DNA from: CAYZJB01 sp964478735
GTDB lineage: Bacteria; CLD3; SB21
DNA: 64,000 nucleotides
Assembly (NCBI GenBank): GCA_964478735.1
Contig: CAYZJB010000010.1
Coordinates: 1-64,000, forward strand
Reading direction: 5' to 3'
Shown: piece by piece, positions 53,436 to 62,025 of the stretch
Position numbering within the stretch: the stretch's first letter is position 1
Layout of the letters: every line of letters begins with the position of its first letter
Position numbers and translations under genes: made by a program
The notes under the pieces: model-generated
The model's input: the letters and a program-made list of their open reading frames with translations, nothing else
The model's database searches: none
What the model was told of the DNA's origin: nothing

Positions 53436-54890
53436 ATGTTGTCATCCTTGTCGCCAGCCGACCTGAAAGACCTTTCCGATCGCCAATTGACGCCGACCGA
53501 TCTGGACGATCAGTTAAAACGCCTGACGTCAGAACCTTTTCGGATTACAATGGATCGGCCCTGCACGGTCGGAGACGGGATCCTGTCGATCGTCGATCCG
53601 TCCGTGGTTTTGGAGAAATACTCCGATGCGATTACGGCCGGGCGGGTCATGCGGTTCGTTCCCTCGTCGGGGGCGGCCAGCCGCATGTTGGATGTCTTCC
53701 GGAAGGTGATCGACGAGCCGCGATCGGGTGATCCTTGGATGAAAGCGATCGAAAGATTCGCTTTTTTTTCTGAGTGGTCCAGAGCGGCAAAAGATGCGGG
53801 TTTGGACATTGATAGACTTTTGCAATCCGCCAATTATGTCCCGTTGATCCATGTTTTACTGAACGACCCTGGATTGAATTTCGATTCGCTCCCCAAAGCA
53901 CTGATTCCGTTTCACCGTTACCCCGGCGAAGTTCGGACGGCGTTCGACGAACAGGTGGCGGAAACCGTGATGTTGCTCGGCCCGAAATCGACGGTACACT
54001 TTACGATTGCCGATCGCCATCGGGACTTGTTTCAGACGGCCGCGAAAAAAGCGCGAAAAAGCCATCCCGAATTGACGATCGAATTTTCAGTCCAGCACCC
54101 GTCGACCGATACGATCTGTCTGGATGCCGAAGGGCGCGTCTTGCGTGATACGAGCGGGCGAATGGTCTTCAGGCCCGGCGGGCACGGCGCATTGTTGAAA
54201 AATTTGCAGGATTGTGGCGGCGACATCGTCGCGATCAAAAACATCGACAATGTCATGCCCGAACACCGCCTTGTCGCCTGGATCGGGCATCGGCAAATCC
54301 TCATCGGACTGCTGACCGATACTCAAGAAAAGGTTTTTGATCTTCTTCGATCGGCGGATCAGAACGCCGTTGATCGCGACAAGTTATCGTCCGTTTTGGA
54401 TCGATTCGGCATGAGCTTGCCATCGGATTTTGACAGGCTCTCCGTGCAACGACAAGCGGCGTGGATTCGAGAGACGTATGACAGACCGATGCGTGTCTGC
54501 GCCGTGGTACCTGATTCGGGGCATCCGGGTGGAGGGCCGTTTTGGGTTCCGGCGGAGAAAACCGTCACACGGCAAATCGTAGAACTTGAACAACTGGAAC
54601 GCTCGTATCAAACGGAAATAAAAACAACGCATTTTAATCCGGTGGATATGGTTTGCGGATTAAAAAATTATCAAGGGCAACCCTTTCCTCTCACGGCCTT
54701 CCGTGATGAACGGCAATATCTGGTCGTTCAAAAAACATACCAGGGAAAACCGATTCGTACTCTGGAATGGCCGGGCCTGTGGAATGGAGGCATGGCGGGA
54801 TGGCTCACATTGTTTGTGGAAGTGCCCCGGGAAACGTTCACACCCGTAAAAATGATTACCGATCTTCTCAAACCGGAGCATCAGGCATGA
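53436..54890 (+). CDS. DUF4301-family protein
   Basis: A 484-residue cytoplasmic protein resembling DUF4301, a family of unknown function mostly from Bacteroidota. Recognisable stretches are RFVPSSGAASRMLDVFRKV, PKALIPFHRYPGEVRTAFDE and VRVCAVVPDSGHPGGGPF-like text near residue 360. The SSGAASRM glycine/serine loop and KALIPFH could bind a nucleotide or nucleotide sugar, as in uridylyltransferase folds; that is inference. The ATG at 53436 is used; an in-frame TTG at 53427 overlaps the E1-alpha stop. The stop overlaps the next gene by ATGA. Confidence 0.82.
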   Translation: MLSSLSPADLKDLSDRQLTPTDLDDQLKRLTSEPFRITMDRPCTVGDGILSIVDPSVVLEKYSDAITAGRVMRFVPSSGAASRMLDVFRKVIDEPRSGDPWMKAIERFAFFSEWSRAAKDAGLDIDRLLQSANYVPLIHVLLNDPGLNFDSLPKALIPFHRYPGEVRTAFDEQVAETVMLLGPKSTVHFTIADRHRDLFQTAAKKARKSHPELTIEFSVQHPSTDTICLDAEGRVLRDTSGRMVFRPGGHGALLKNLQDCGGDIVAIKNIDNVMPEHRLVAWIGHRQILIGLLTDTQEKVFDLLRSADQNAVDRDKLSSVLDRFGMSLPSDFDRLSVQRQAAWIRETYDRPMRVCAVVPDSGHPGGGPFWVPAEKTVTRQIVELEQLERSYQTEIKTTHFNPVDMVCGLKNYQGQPFPLTAFRDERQYLVVQKTYQGKPIRTLEWPGLWNGGMAGWLTLFVEVPRETFTPVKMITDLLKPEHQA

Positions 54891-56542
54891 AAAAATGGAT
54901 CCTGGCTGTTTTGATTTTCATAACGGTTCCGGCAGGTTGTGGAAAAAAAATATCCAAAACGCCGAAAAGCCCCCGACTGGTCGTATTGATGTGTTTCGAT
55001 CAGGTACCGTATGAATACATGTTACGGTATCGACCCTTATTTGGACAGGGAGGATTCAATCGCCTGATGGCCGACGGGGCCTTTTTTGTTTCGTGTGAAT
55101 ATGAACACGGATATGCCCACACATCGGCCGGCCATGCCAGCATATCAACCGGCGCCTATCCGTCCGTTCACGGCATCGTTGCCAATGAGTGGTACGACCG
55201 TCGGATTGCGAAGGAACAGTATTCCGTCGAAGACAACGATTTCCCGGTCATCGGTTCGTCCAGGCCGATCGGTCGATCGCCGCGCCATATGATCGGCACC
55301 ACGATCGGGGATCAAATGAAAATATCGTCGTACGGGAAAGCGAAAGTTTTTTCGGTATCCAACAAGGATCGCTCCGCCATATTACTCGGCGGGCATCGCC
55401 CGGACGGCGTCTACTGGATCGACGACGCATCGGGACGTTTTGTCACCTCGACGTATTACGGTACGACCTATCCCGCGTGGGTAACCGCGTACAACGATAC
55501 CAAACCGTTGGACCGATGGATCGGACAATCCTGGACACGACTCGTCGATTCGGCCGTGTATCCGTCGGTTGAACCCGGAATCGCTTCGCATTATGAATCG
55601 TACGGCATGGATACGGTTTATCCTCACCGGTTTGGAGACGGCACAACGAATCAAGGATCGTACTACCGGCACCTGATGCGATCACCGTTCGGCATTACTC
55701 CCGTGTTGGATTTTGCGCTGGAGGCGGTCCGACAGGAAGCCATGGGTCGCGATGATATTTCCGACCTGCTGTGCGTCAGCCTTTCGTCGTCCGATTACGT
55801 GGGTCATGATTACGGTGCGTGGAGCCACGAGGTGATGGACGTGATGATCCAGTCGGACCGTGCGCTCACAAAATTTTTGGATGAACTTGACGCATCGATT
55901 GGATTGAATAACGTGCTCATTGCCGTGACGTCCGATCACGGTGCCGGTCTCATGCCGGAATCCCTCCACCCGCGGCCTGAAGCGCGCCGGGTTAACGAAC
56001 ACGAAGTACGTGAACGGATTGACTCGGCCATGACGGCAAAGTACGGCCCCGCGCCCAACGGGAAAGGATATATCGCCTGGCTGAAAGAGGGGCGTCTGTA
56101 TTTTAATTACAATGCTTTAGAACAAAAAAGAATTGATAAAGAGTCAGCGGCCGCCTATATTACGGCGATTTTTGAAAATCATGTTCCGGGTGTCTTTCGG
56201 GTCTACACGGAAAATGGACTGAAAGACGCGGGAAAAGGGTCCGACTTTATCGACGAAAGAGTTCAGCGATCCTATTTCCGGGGACTGTCCGGAGATATTT
56301 ACGTTGTCCTTCGGCCTTTTTTCCTGTGGGACAACAACGATCGAGGAGCGGATCATTTTCATCCCTGGACCTACGATTCGCATGTTCCGTTGATCATCAG
56401 CGGTACGCCGTGGATACGTCAAGGACGTTACGCACAACGTTGCTCCCCGATTGATATAGCTCCGACGGTTTCCTACCTGATTCATTGCGCACGGCCGACC
56501 GGCTCGCAGGGACGGGTTTTGACCGAGGCTCTTGTGAACTAA
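54887..56542 (+). CDS. Alkaline-phosphatase-superfamily phosphodiesterase lipoprotein
   Basis: A 551-residue predicted lipoprotein (MKKWILAVLIFITVPAGC, Cys18). The body is a type I phosphodiesterase/nucleotide pyrophosphatase fold: VVLMCFDQ (metal Asp), TSAGHASISTGAYPSVHGI with the probable Thr/Ser nucleophile, SSSDYVGHDYG and TSDHGAGLMPE for the second metal site, and DHFHPWTYDSHVPLI for the last ligands. It resembles PafA-type phosphatases that act on periplasmic phosphomonoesters. The start at 54887 overlaps DUF4301; a longer frame at 54767 lacks the lipobox at the N-terminus and is rejected. Confidence 0.88.
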   Translation: MKKWILAVLIFITVPAGCGKKISKTPKSPRLVVLMCFDQVPYEYMLRYRPLFGQGGFNRLMADGAFFVSCEYEHGYAHTSAGHASISTGAYPSVHGIVANEWYDRRIAKEQYSVEDNDFPVIGSSRPIGRSPRHMIGTTIGDQMKISSYGKAKVFSVSNKDRSAILLGGHRPDGVYWIDDASGRFVTSTYYGTTYPAWVTAYNDTKPLDRWIGQSWTRLVDSAVYPSVEPGIASHYESYGMDTVYPHRFGDGTTNQGSYYRHLMRSPFGITPVLDFALEAVRQEAMGRDDISDLLCVSLSSSDYVGHDYGAWSHEVMDVMIQSDRALTKFLDELDASIGLNNVLIAVTSDHGAGLMPESLHPRPEARRVNEHEVRERIDSAMTAKYGPAPNGKGYIAWLKEGRLYFNYNALEQKRIDKESAAAYITAIFENHVPGVFRVYTENGLKDAGKGSDFIDERVQRSYFRGLSGDIYVVLRPFFLWDNNDRGADHFHPWTYDSHVPLIISGTPWIRQGRYAQRCSPIDIAPTVSYLIHCARPTGSQGRVLTEALVN

Positions 56543-56573
56543 GTTTATAAATCATTATAGGAGACAAAGAACA

Positions 56574-56939
56574 ATGGCCAGCCTCATGGTGTCGATTAAA
56601 TACGTGACGATATTTGCTTCGGAATTCGAGCGATCTCTGGCGTTTTATCGCGATGGCATCGGTTTGAAAATGACCTATCACGAGGACGGATTTGCGCAGT
56701 TCGACACCGAAGGAGCGATCCTGACGTTGGAGCGCGGTGGGGAAAAGAGTGAGAAACCGAAAGATTACAAAAAGAACGGCGTTTTGATTCAGTTTGAAGT
56801 CGAAGATCTCTGGAGGACCGCCGGCGAGTTGAAAGAAAAGAACGTCAAATTTACGCAGGAAGTGACGGAACTTGAGTTCGGTAAAATCGCTATGATCGTC
56901 GATCCGGACGGTAATCAAATCCAATTGCTCGAACAATAA
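56574..56939 (+). CDS. VOC (glyoxalase/bleomycin-resistance) family protein
   Basis: A 121-residue two-module vicinal-oxygen-chelate protein. VTIFASEFERSLAFYRDGIG opens the first beta-alpha-beta-beta-beta unit and MIVDPDGNQIQLLEQ closes the second with the metal-ligand Glu. AGGAGA before the ATG at 56574 gives a clear ribosome site. Substrate unknown. It stands 3 bases before the E1-beta gene. Confidence 0.9.
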   Translation: MASLMVSIKYVTIFASEFERSLAFYRDGIGLKMTYHEDGFAQFDTEGAILTLERGGEKSEKPKDYKKNGVLIQFEVEDLWRTAGELKEKNVKFTQEVTELEFGKIAMIVDPDGNQIQLLEQ

Positions 56940-56942
56940 GGT

Positions 56943-57920
56943 ATGCCGATACTAACGTATCTCGAGGCGATTTCCGCGGGCTTGCGGGAAGAAATGAAAC
57001 GGGATGAAAATGTTTTCCTGATCGGGGAAGATATCGGCGTGTACGGCGGTGCGTTCAAAGTCACGAAAGATTTCATTCACGAATTCGGCGACCAACGTGT
57101 CATGGATACGCCGATTTCGGAAGCCGGTATCATCGGCGTGTGCGTCGGATCGGCGTTGATGGGATTGCGCCCGGTTGCGGAAATGCAGTTTGCCGACTTT
57201 ATTTCCTGTGGATTTAATCAACTGGTCAATCAGGCGGCGAAGACCCATTATCGATGGGGCGAACCGGTACCGATGGTCGTTCGATGTCCCTCCGGTGGCG
57301 GCGTTCACGGAGGCCCGTTTCACTCGCAGAATCCCGAAGCATGGTTCTGTCACGTTCCCGGATTGAAGGTGGTTTCGCCTTCCACGCCGTACGACGCGAA
57401 AGGGTTAATCAAAGCGGCCGTCCGCGACAACAATCCGGTATTGTATTTTGAGCACAAGTACCTCTACCGCCGTATCAAAGGGGAGGTTCCGGACGATGAC
57501 TATACGGTACCGATCGGGAAGGCCGATATCAAACGCAGCGGAAAGGACATGACCGTCATCGGTTACAGTTCCTCCGTACACTGGGCGCTCGAAGCCGCCG
57601 AGATCATTGAAAAAGAAGACGGCGTCAATGTTGAAGTTCTTGATCTGCGCAGTCTCCTGCCGTACGATAAAGGAACAATTCTTGAGTCCGTCAAAAAAAC
57701 GGGCAAGGTCATCGTGGCGCATGAGGCCACGTTGACAGGAGGCATCGGCGGCGACATTTCAGCGTTTATCAGCGAGCATGCGTTTGAATATCTCGACGGT
57801 CCGATCCGGCGGCTGGCTTCGATCGACGCGCCGACACCGTACAGCCCGCCGCTTGAAGCGTATTTCATGCCCAATAAAGATAAAATGCTTAAACTCATGC
57901 GGGAGCTGGCCGCTTACTGA
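56943..57920 (+). CDS. 2-oxoacid dehydrogenase E1 component, beta subunit
   Basis: A 325-residue subunit with typical E1-beta blocks: EDIGVYGGAFKVTKDF near the N-terminus, RVMDTPISEAGIIGVCVGSA, RCPSGGGVHGGPFHSQNPE, and the C-terminal LPYDKGTILESVKKTGKVIV. It pairs with E1-alpha to decarboxylate a 2-oxoacid onto the lipoyl group of E2. The two alpha genes lie 3.5 and 7.4 kb upstream, separated by DUF4301, a lipoprotein and a VOC gene. Pyruvate is the default substrate guess; acetoin or branched-chain acids are possible. Confidence 0.93.
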   Translation: MPILTYLEAISAGLREEMKRDENVFLIGEDIGVYGGAFKVTKDFIHEFGDQRVMDTPISEAGIIGVCVGSALMGLRPVAEMQFADFISCGFNQLVNQAAKTHYRWGEPVPMVVRCPSGGGVHGGPFHSQNPEAWFCHVPGLKVVSPSTPYDAKGLIKAAVRDNNPVLYFEHKYLYRRIKGEVPDDDYTVPIGKADIKRSGKDMTVIGYSSSVHWALEAAEIIEKEDGVNVEVLDLRSLLPYDKGTILESVKKTGKVIVAHEATLTGGIGGDISAFISEHAFEYLDGPIRRLASIDAPTPYSPPLEAYFMPNKDKMLKLMRELAAY

Positions 57921-58588
57921 TGCATCGATTGCTAACCCTGATCTGCCTATGCATCGCGTCTACGATACGGGCAAATGATGATTCGGATATTCCGCCCCTG
58001 ACATCGCGGGATTATCTGCGAAGCGCCGTTCACGATGCCGACCGGCAATTTGGCCTGTCCCTTGCATCTGAACTCGATCAACTTGAGTTTTCCGTCTTTC
58101 ATGGTTTTTTTGAAGACCTGGATGACGACGGTCAGAGCGAATGGATCGTTGCGGGTGATATCGTAGGGAAAAACATTTACTACGTTCTGGCCTACCGTTG
58201 GGATGAAGACCGGTGGCGTTGTGAAGTGTTGAATCGTGCGCGCGGCGGCGGCATCCACATCGTCCAATTGATCGATTGCGATGATGACGGACGATCGGAA
58301 ATATTTTCCGTGCTGAATGATGAGCATGGACGAAAATTCTGTTCGGTCTATTCGTTTTCTTCCCAATCGCGTACATTTGTTCCGGTTTTTGAGATGGAGA
58401 CCGAACCGGGCTTTCAATGTTCGTACAATTTTATGTTGTTCCATCCCGAAGGCAGCCGTCAGTACCGTCTGCGTATCGACAAGGCCGTGTATCCGGAAGA
58501 TGAAGGCGGCCAGGTCGAAACGAAGACGGAAGTCTACTGCTTGCGGGATGGGCGTTTTCACGTTTTGAATGAAAACGAAGGGAACTAA
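57920..58588 (+). CDS. Exported protein with DxDxDG calcium-loop repeats
   Basis: A 222-residue secreted protein with a signal peptide (LLTLICLCIASTIRA, cleavage near residue 18). Two segments, FFEDLDDDGQSEWIVAGD and LIDCDDDGRSEIFSVLND, match the DxDxDGxxE loop of FG-GAP/VCBS beta-propeller blades that bind calcium. Only two blades are evident, so a full propeller is unlikely. Function unknown. It shares one base with the E1-beta stop (TGATG) and precedes a small membrane protein. Confidence 0.75.
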   Translation: MHRLLTLICLCIASTIRANDDSDIPPLTSRDYLRSAVHDADRQFGLSLASELDQLEFSVFHGFFEDLDDDGQSEWIVAGDIVGKNIYYVLAYRWDEDRWRCEVLNRARGGGIHIVQLIDCDDDGRSEIFSVLNDEHGRKFCSVYSFSSQSRTFVPVFEMETEPGFQCSYNFMLFHPEGSRQYRLRIDKAVYPEDEGGQVETKTEVYCLRDGRFHVLNENEGN

Positions 58589-58591
58589 TGC

Positions 58592-58789
58592 ATGGGATTG
58601 CTGTGGCTGATTAAACTCTGGTGGTTGTGGGTGATCGTCGGACTTCTCATTTTGATACCGAGCATACTGCCGCCCGGGATCAGCGTTGTCGGAACCGTCC
58701 TTGGAGGCGTGATGACGCTATTGGGGGGAATTGCAGGGAAGGCCATGTCCAGTGAAGGTTTTCGTAATCGCATCAATCGCAACCTGTAA
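58592..58789 (+). CDS. Small hydrophobic membrane protein
   Basis: A 65-residue protein with two hydrophobic segments (LWWLWVIVGLLILIPSIL and GTVLGGVMTLLGGIAGK) and a short basic tail. Unrecognised. AAGGGA lies upstream at a workable distance. It starts 3 bases after the exported calcium-loop protein and could work with it. The gene call rests on position and composition, so it is less secure than its neighbours. Confidence 0.55.
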   Translation: MGLLWLIKLWWLWVIVGLLILIPSILPPGISVVGTVLGGVMTLLGGIAGKAMSSEGFRNRINRNL

Positions 58790-58857
58790 TCGGGACCGGA
58801 CAGAAGCGGTTTCGAATAATCCATAATCCATTATCGTCGCATTCGGGAGTAAAATAA

Positions 58858-60345
58858 ATGGCTGAGAAGTTTCAAAATTTTATCAACGGGAAATGGCAGG
58901 ACGCCAAAAGCGGTGAAACATTCGAGAATCGCAATCCGGCGAACTGGGATGATTTGATCGGCACGTTCCCAAAGTCGGCAGTGGAGGATGTCAATGAGGC
59001 GGTCGCAGCCGCAAAGGCGGCATTCGACGGGTGGCGGCTGACGCCGGCGCCGAAACGAGGCGACATCCTGCGTAAGGTCGGCGATCTCATGGTTGAACGC
59101 AAAGAAGAAGTTGCCCGTGAAATGACTCGCGAGATGGGCAAAGTTCTCGCCGAGACGCGTGGAGACGTGCAGGAAGGAATCGACACGGCCTACTACGCGT
59201 CGAGTGAAGGTCGTCGGCTGTTCAGTCATACGGCGCCTTCGGAGCTGTCAAATAAATTTGCCATGGCCATTCGCACGCCGATCGGGGTCGCCGGCATCAT
59301 TACCCCGTGGAATTTCCCCATGGCCATTCCCACGTGGAAAATATTTCCCGCGTTGTTGTGCGGTAACTGCGTCGTGTTCAAACCGGCTTCCGACACCCCC
59401 AAGACGGCAACCTTGTTGGTTCGGATCCTCCAGGAGGCCGGCGTTCCCAACGGCGTCGTAAACCTCGTTCATGGCGGCGGCAGCAGCGTGGGAATGAAAA
59501 TCGTCGAACATCCGGACGTTGATCTGATCAGTTTTACCGGGTCCTCTGCCGTTGGAAAAACGATCGCCTCCTCCTGCGGTAAAACATTGAAGCGCGTGTC
59601 GCTAGAGCTGGGCGGCAAGAACGCCCAGGTCGTGATGGATGATGCTAACCTTGAACTGGCGCTTGACGGCGTGTTGTGGGGCGCTTTCGGAACGACCGGT
59701 CAACGCTGCACCGCGACCAGCCGGCTGATTTTACATGAGAAGATTCACGACCGGTTTGTCGACATGCTTGTCACACGAACACAAAAATTGCGGCTTGGAA
59801 ACGGTTTGGACACCAATGTCGATGTCGGTCCCTGCGTGAGCGAAGGCCAGATGAATACAGATCATGAATACGTCGGCATTGGAAAATCGGAAGGCGCCAG
59901 ACTGATGTGCGGCGGAGAGCGGGCGACGGAAGGCGAGTTGAAGAAGGGCTGGTTCTACAAGCCCACGATTTTTACCGGCGTCAAACAGGGAATGCGCATC
60001 GAACAGGAAGAGATTTTTGGCCCCGTTTTATCCGTGATCAGGGTCAAAGACCTCGATGAAGCCATTACTGTGCTGAACGGAACGGTCTACGGCCTATCCT
60101 CATCACTGTACACGAAAAACGTCAACGATGCCTTCCGCGCCATCCGGGACATCAAGGCCGGCATCACGTACATCAATGCGCCCACCATCGGCGCCGAAGC
60201 GCATTTGCCGTTTGGCGGCGTCAAAGAGACCGGTAACGGTCACCGCGAAGGCGGATGGGCGGTTTATGATTTCTTTAGTGAATTGAAAACCGTTTATATC
60301 GACTACAGCGACAAATTGCAGAGGGCGCAGATCGACAATTACTAA
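58858..60345 (+). CDS. Aldehyde dehydrogenase (probable 2-aminoadipate semialdehyde role)
   Basis: A 495-residue NAD(P)-dependent aldehyde dehydrogenase. VAGIITPWNFPMAIPTWK and FTGSSAVGKTI form the cofactor site; catalytic Glu250 lies in LELGGKN and nucleophile Cys284 in GQRCTATSR. AEAHLPFGGVKETGNGHREGG near the end resembles ALDH-7-like enzymes that oxidise aminoadipate semialdehyde. The next gene is lysine 6-transaminase, whose product is that aldehyde, so lysine to 2-aminoadipate is the likely pathway. The substrate call is by context. Confidence 0.9.
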   Translation: MAEKFQNFINGKWQDAKSGETFENRNPANWDDLIGTFPKSAVEDVNEAVAAAKAAFDGWRLTPAPKRGDILRKVGDLMVERKEEVAREMTREMGKVLAETRGDVQEGIDTAYYASSEGRRLFSHTAPSELSNKFAMAIRTPIGVAGIITPWNFPMAIPTWKIFPALLCGNCVVFKPASDTPKTATLLVRILQEAGVPNGVVNLVHGGGSSVGMKIVEHPDVDLISFTGSSAVGKTIASSCGKTLKRVSLELGGKNAQVVMDDANLELALDGVLWGAFGTTGQRCTATSRLILHEKIHDRFVDMLVTRTQKLRLGNGLDTNVDVGPCVSEGQMNTDHEYVGIGKSEGARLMCGGERATEGELKKGWFYKPTIFTGVKQGMRIEQEEIFGPVLSVIRVKDLDEAITVLNGTVYGLSSSLYTKNVNDAFRAIRDIKAGITYINAPTIGAEAHLPFGGVKETGNGHREGGWAVYDFFSELKTVYIDYSDKLQRAQIDNY

Positions 60346-60492
60346 AATGACGCATTTTCAAACTCATAATAGCTGGTGGGTGACCGAACACGTTTCCCTC
60401 ATGGTACGGAGAAAGGTCGTACTCAAGCCCGAGTGGGTCAAATGAATCCTTCTTTCTGAGAATTCACGTTAATCAGAAAAGAAAGGACTACC
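60346..60492. other. Intergenic region upstream of lat (147 bp)
   Basis: Lies between the aldehyde dehydrogenase and lysine transaminase genes. I see no good terminator or promoter pair. A small inverted repeat ACTC-N6-GAGT is at 60421-60434, and AAAGGA at 60483 serves as the ribosome site of the next gene. Confidence 0.4.
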
Positions 60493-61845
60493 ATGACCAA
60501 AATATCCATTACTCCCTCCCAGGTTCACGAGACGCTTCGAAAACACATGCTCGTGGACGGTTTTGAATTCGTTCTGGACACGCGCAAAAGCCAGGGCGCC
60601 CGCGTCGTCGATGCCAAGACGGGACGTTCATTCCTCGACTTCTTTTCGTTTTTTGCCTCGTCGCCTGTTGGAATCAACCATCCGAAAATGCAGACCGACG
60701 CTTTCAAAGAAAGAATGCTGGAAGCGGCTACCAACAACCCGTCCAATTCCGACGTGTACACGACGATCATGGCCGAATTTGTCGCAACGTTCGACCGTGT
60801 CGGTATACCCGAATACCTTCCGCACCTCTTTTTGGTGTCCGGAGGAGCGCTGGCTGTAGAAAACGCACTCAAAACGGCGTTTGACTGGAAGGTACGAAAG
60901 CAATTTCCGAATGGTTTTGCCGGCGTCGACGACGAAGAAAAGTACGTCAATTCGATGAAAGTGATTTATTTCAAAGAAGCGTTTCATGGCCGCACCGGCT
61001 ATACGATGACCATGACCAACACTTTTTATCGCTTTAAAGTCCAGTACTTTCCCAAACTCGACTGGATCAAGGCGCCGAATCCCAAGATCCCATTTCCGTT
61101 GACGGCAGATGCACTGGAAGACGTCAAACGCCGCGAACAGGAATCGCTGACATTCATTCGAGAGAGCATTAAGAAATATCCCGGACAGATTGCGGCGATG
61201 ATCATCGAACCGGTTCAGGCCGAGGGCGGGGACAACCATTTTCGCAAGGAATTCCACCAGGAACTGCGACGCCTCTGCGACGAGCACGATATGTTGCTGA
61301 TTCATGACGAGGTTCAAACCGGTGTGGGCTTGACGGGAACCTTCTGGGCCCATCAAGGGATCGGTGTTAAACCCGATATCCTTGCGTTCGGAAAAAAAAT
61401 GCAGGTGTGCGGAATTCTTGCTGGTCGCAGGATCGACGACGTCAAAGACAACGTTTTTGCCAAAGCCGGCCGGATCAACTCGACGTGGGGCGGCAATCTG
61501 GCCGACATGTTCCGGGCGACGGCCTACCTTGAAATCATTGAAGAAGACGATCTGGTGGACAATGCACGCCGCCAGGGTCAAAAACTTCTCTCCGGCCTGC
61601 AGGAACTGGAAAAAACATTCGCCGGAGTCCGCAATGCCCGCGGCGTAGGACTCATGTGCGCTTTCGATCTGCCGGACGAATCCGTTCGGGACCGATTCCA
61701 TAAAACCACGATGGAAAACGGGCTGCTGGTTTTGAAATGCGGTGAAAAATCCATTCGATTTCGGCCATCACTGAACATCCGCGAATCGGAGATCGACGAG
61801 GCGCTCTCTATCATGCGCAAGACGTTGACCGATATGAACATCTGA
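60493..61845 (+). CDS. lat: L-lysine 6-transaminase
   Basis: A 450-residue class-III PLP aminotransferase. It matches lysine epsilon-aminotransferase: FFSFFASSPVGINHPKM near the N-terminus, EPVQAEGGDNHFRKEFHQEL, LIHDEVQTGVGLTGTFWAH (PLP Asp), and the Schiff-base Lys301 in LAFGKKMQVCG. It converts lysine and 2-oxoglutarate to 2-aminoadipate 6-semialdehyde and glutamate. With the upstream aldehyde dehydrogenase it forms a two-gene lysine-degradation pair. Length agrees with family (about 450). Confidence 0.95.
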   Translation: MTKISITPSQVHETLRKHMLVDGFEFVLDTRKSQGARVVDAKTGRSFLDFFSFFASSPVGINHPKMQTDAFKERMLEAATNNPSNSDVYTTIMAEFVATFDRVGIPEYLPHLFLVSGGALAVENALKTAFDWKVRKQFPNGFAGVDDEEKYVNSMKVIYFKEAFHGRTGYTMTMTNTFYRFKVQYFPKLDWIKAPNPKIPFPLTADALEDVKRREQESLTFIRESIKKYPGQIAAMIIEPVQAEGGDNHFRKEFHQELRRLCDEHDMLLIHDEVQTGVGLTGTFWAHQGIGVKPDILAFGKKMQVCGILAGRRIDDVKDNVFAKAGRINSTWGGNLADMFRATAYLEIIEEDDLVDNARRQGQKLLSGLQELEKTFAGVRNARGVGLMCAFDLPDESVRDRFHKTTMENGLLVLKCGEKSIRFRPSLNIRESEIDEALSIMRKTLTDMNI

Positions 61846-61848
61846 TGC

Positions 61849-61876
61849 TTGATCCTATGGATGAAACGCGTATATT
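61849..61876 (+). promoter_or_regulatory. Promoter for tRNA-Pro
   Basis: TTGATC (61849-61854) and TATATT (61871-61876) are spaced by 16 bases. The predicted start, near 61883, is a few bases before the mature tRNA end at 61887. Confidence 0.55.
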
Positions 61877-61886
61877 GGCTCGTGTT

Positions 61887-61961
61887 CGGGGCGTAGCGCA
61901 GCCCGGTTAGCGCGCCTGCTTTGGGAGCAGGATGTCGGAGGTTCAAATCCTCTCGCCCCGA
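61887..61961 (+). tRNA. tRNA-Pro (anticodon TGG)
   Basis: A complete cloverleaf: acceptor CGGGGCG/CGCCCCG, D-arm GCGC/GCGC, anticodon arm CCTGC-TTTGGGA-GCAGG with anticodon TGG, variable ATGTC, and T-arm GGAGG-TTCAAAT-CCTCT with one G-U pair. Discriminator is A. CCA is not encoded, so it must be added by the CCA enzyme. No truncated duplicate or integrase is next to it. Confidence 0.96.
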
Positions 61962-61967
61962 CCCGTG

Positions 61968-62003
61968 AAGACGACGTGGATGTTTCTCCCGTCGTCTTTT
62001 TTT
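61968..62003 (+). terminator. Rho-independent terminator after tRNA-Pro
   Basis: AAGACGAC (61968-61975) pairs with GTCGTCTT (61991-61998) around a 15-base loop, followed directly by a run of T to 62003. It closes the tRNA transcript. Confidence 0.75.
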
Positions 62004-62025
62004 ATCGAACGGTGGAAAACTGGCA

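Noticed and set aside
60421..60434. Inverted repeat ACTC-N6-GAGT before lat as an operator
   Set aside because: Only four bases per arm and no second copy; likely chance.
60628..61701. Open frame of 357 codons antisense to lysine 6-transaminase
   Set aside because: It mirrors a well-conserved gene and has no family motifs or ribosome site; codon bias of the sense gene keeps the opposite frame open.
61887..61961. tRNA-Pro as an integration site for a mobile element
   Set aside because: No integrase, no repeated tRNA 3' end and ordinary genes on both sides.
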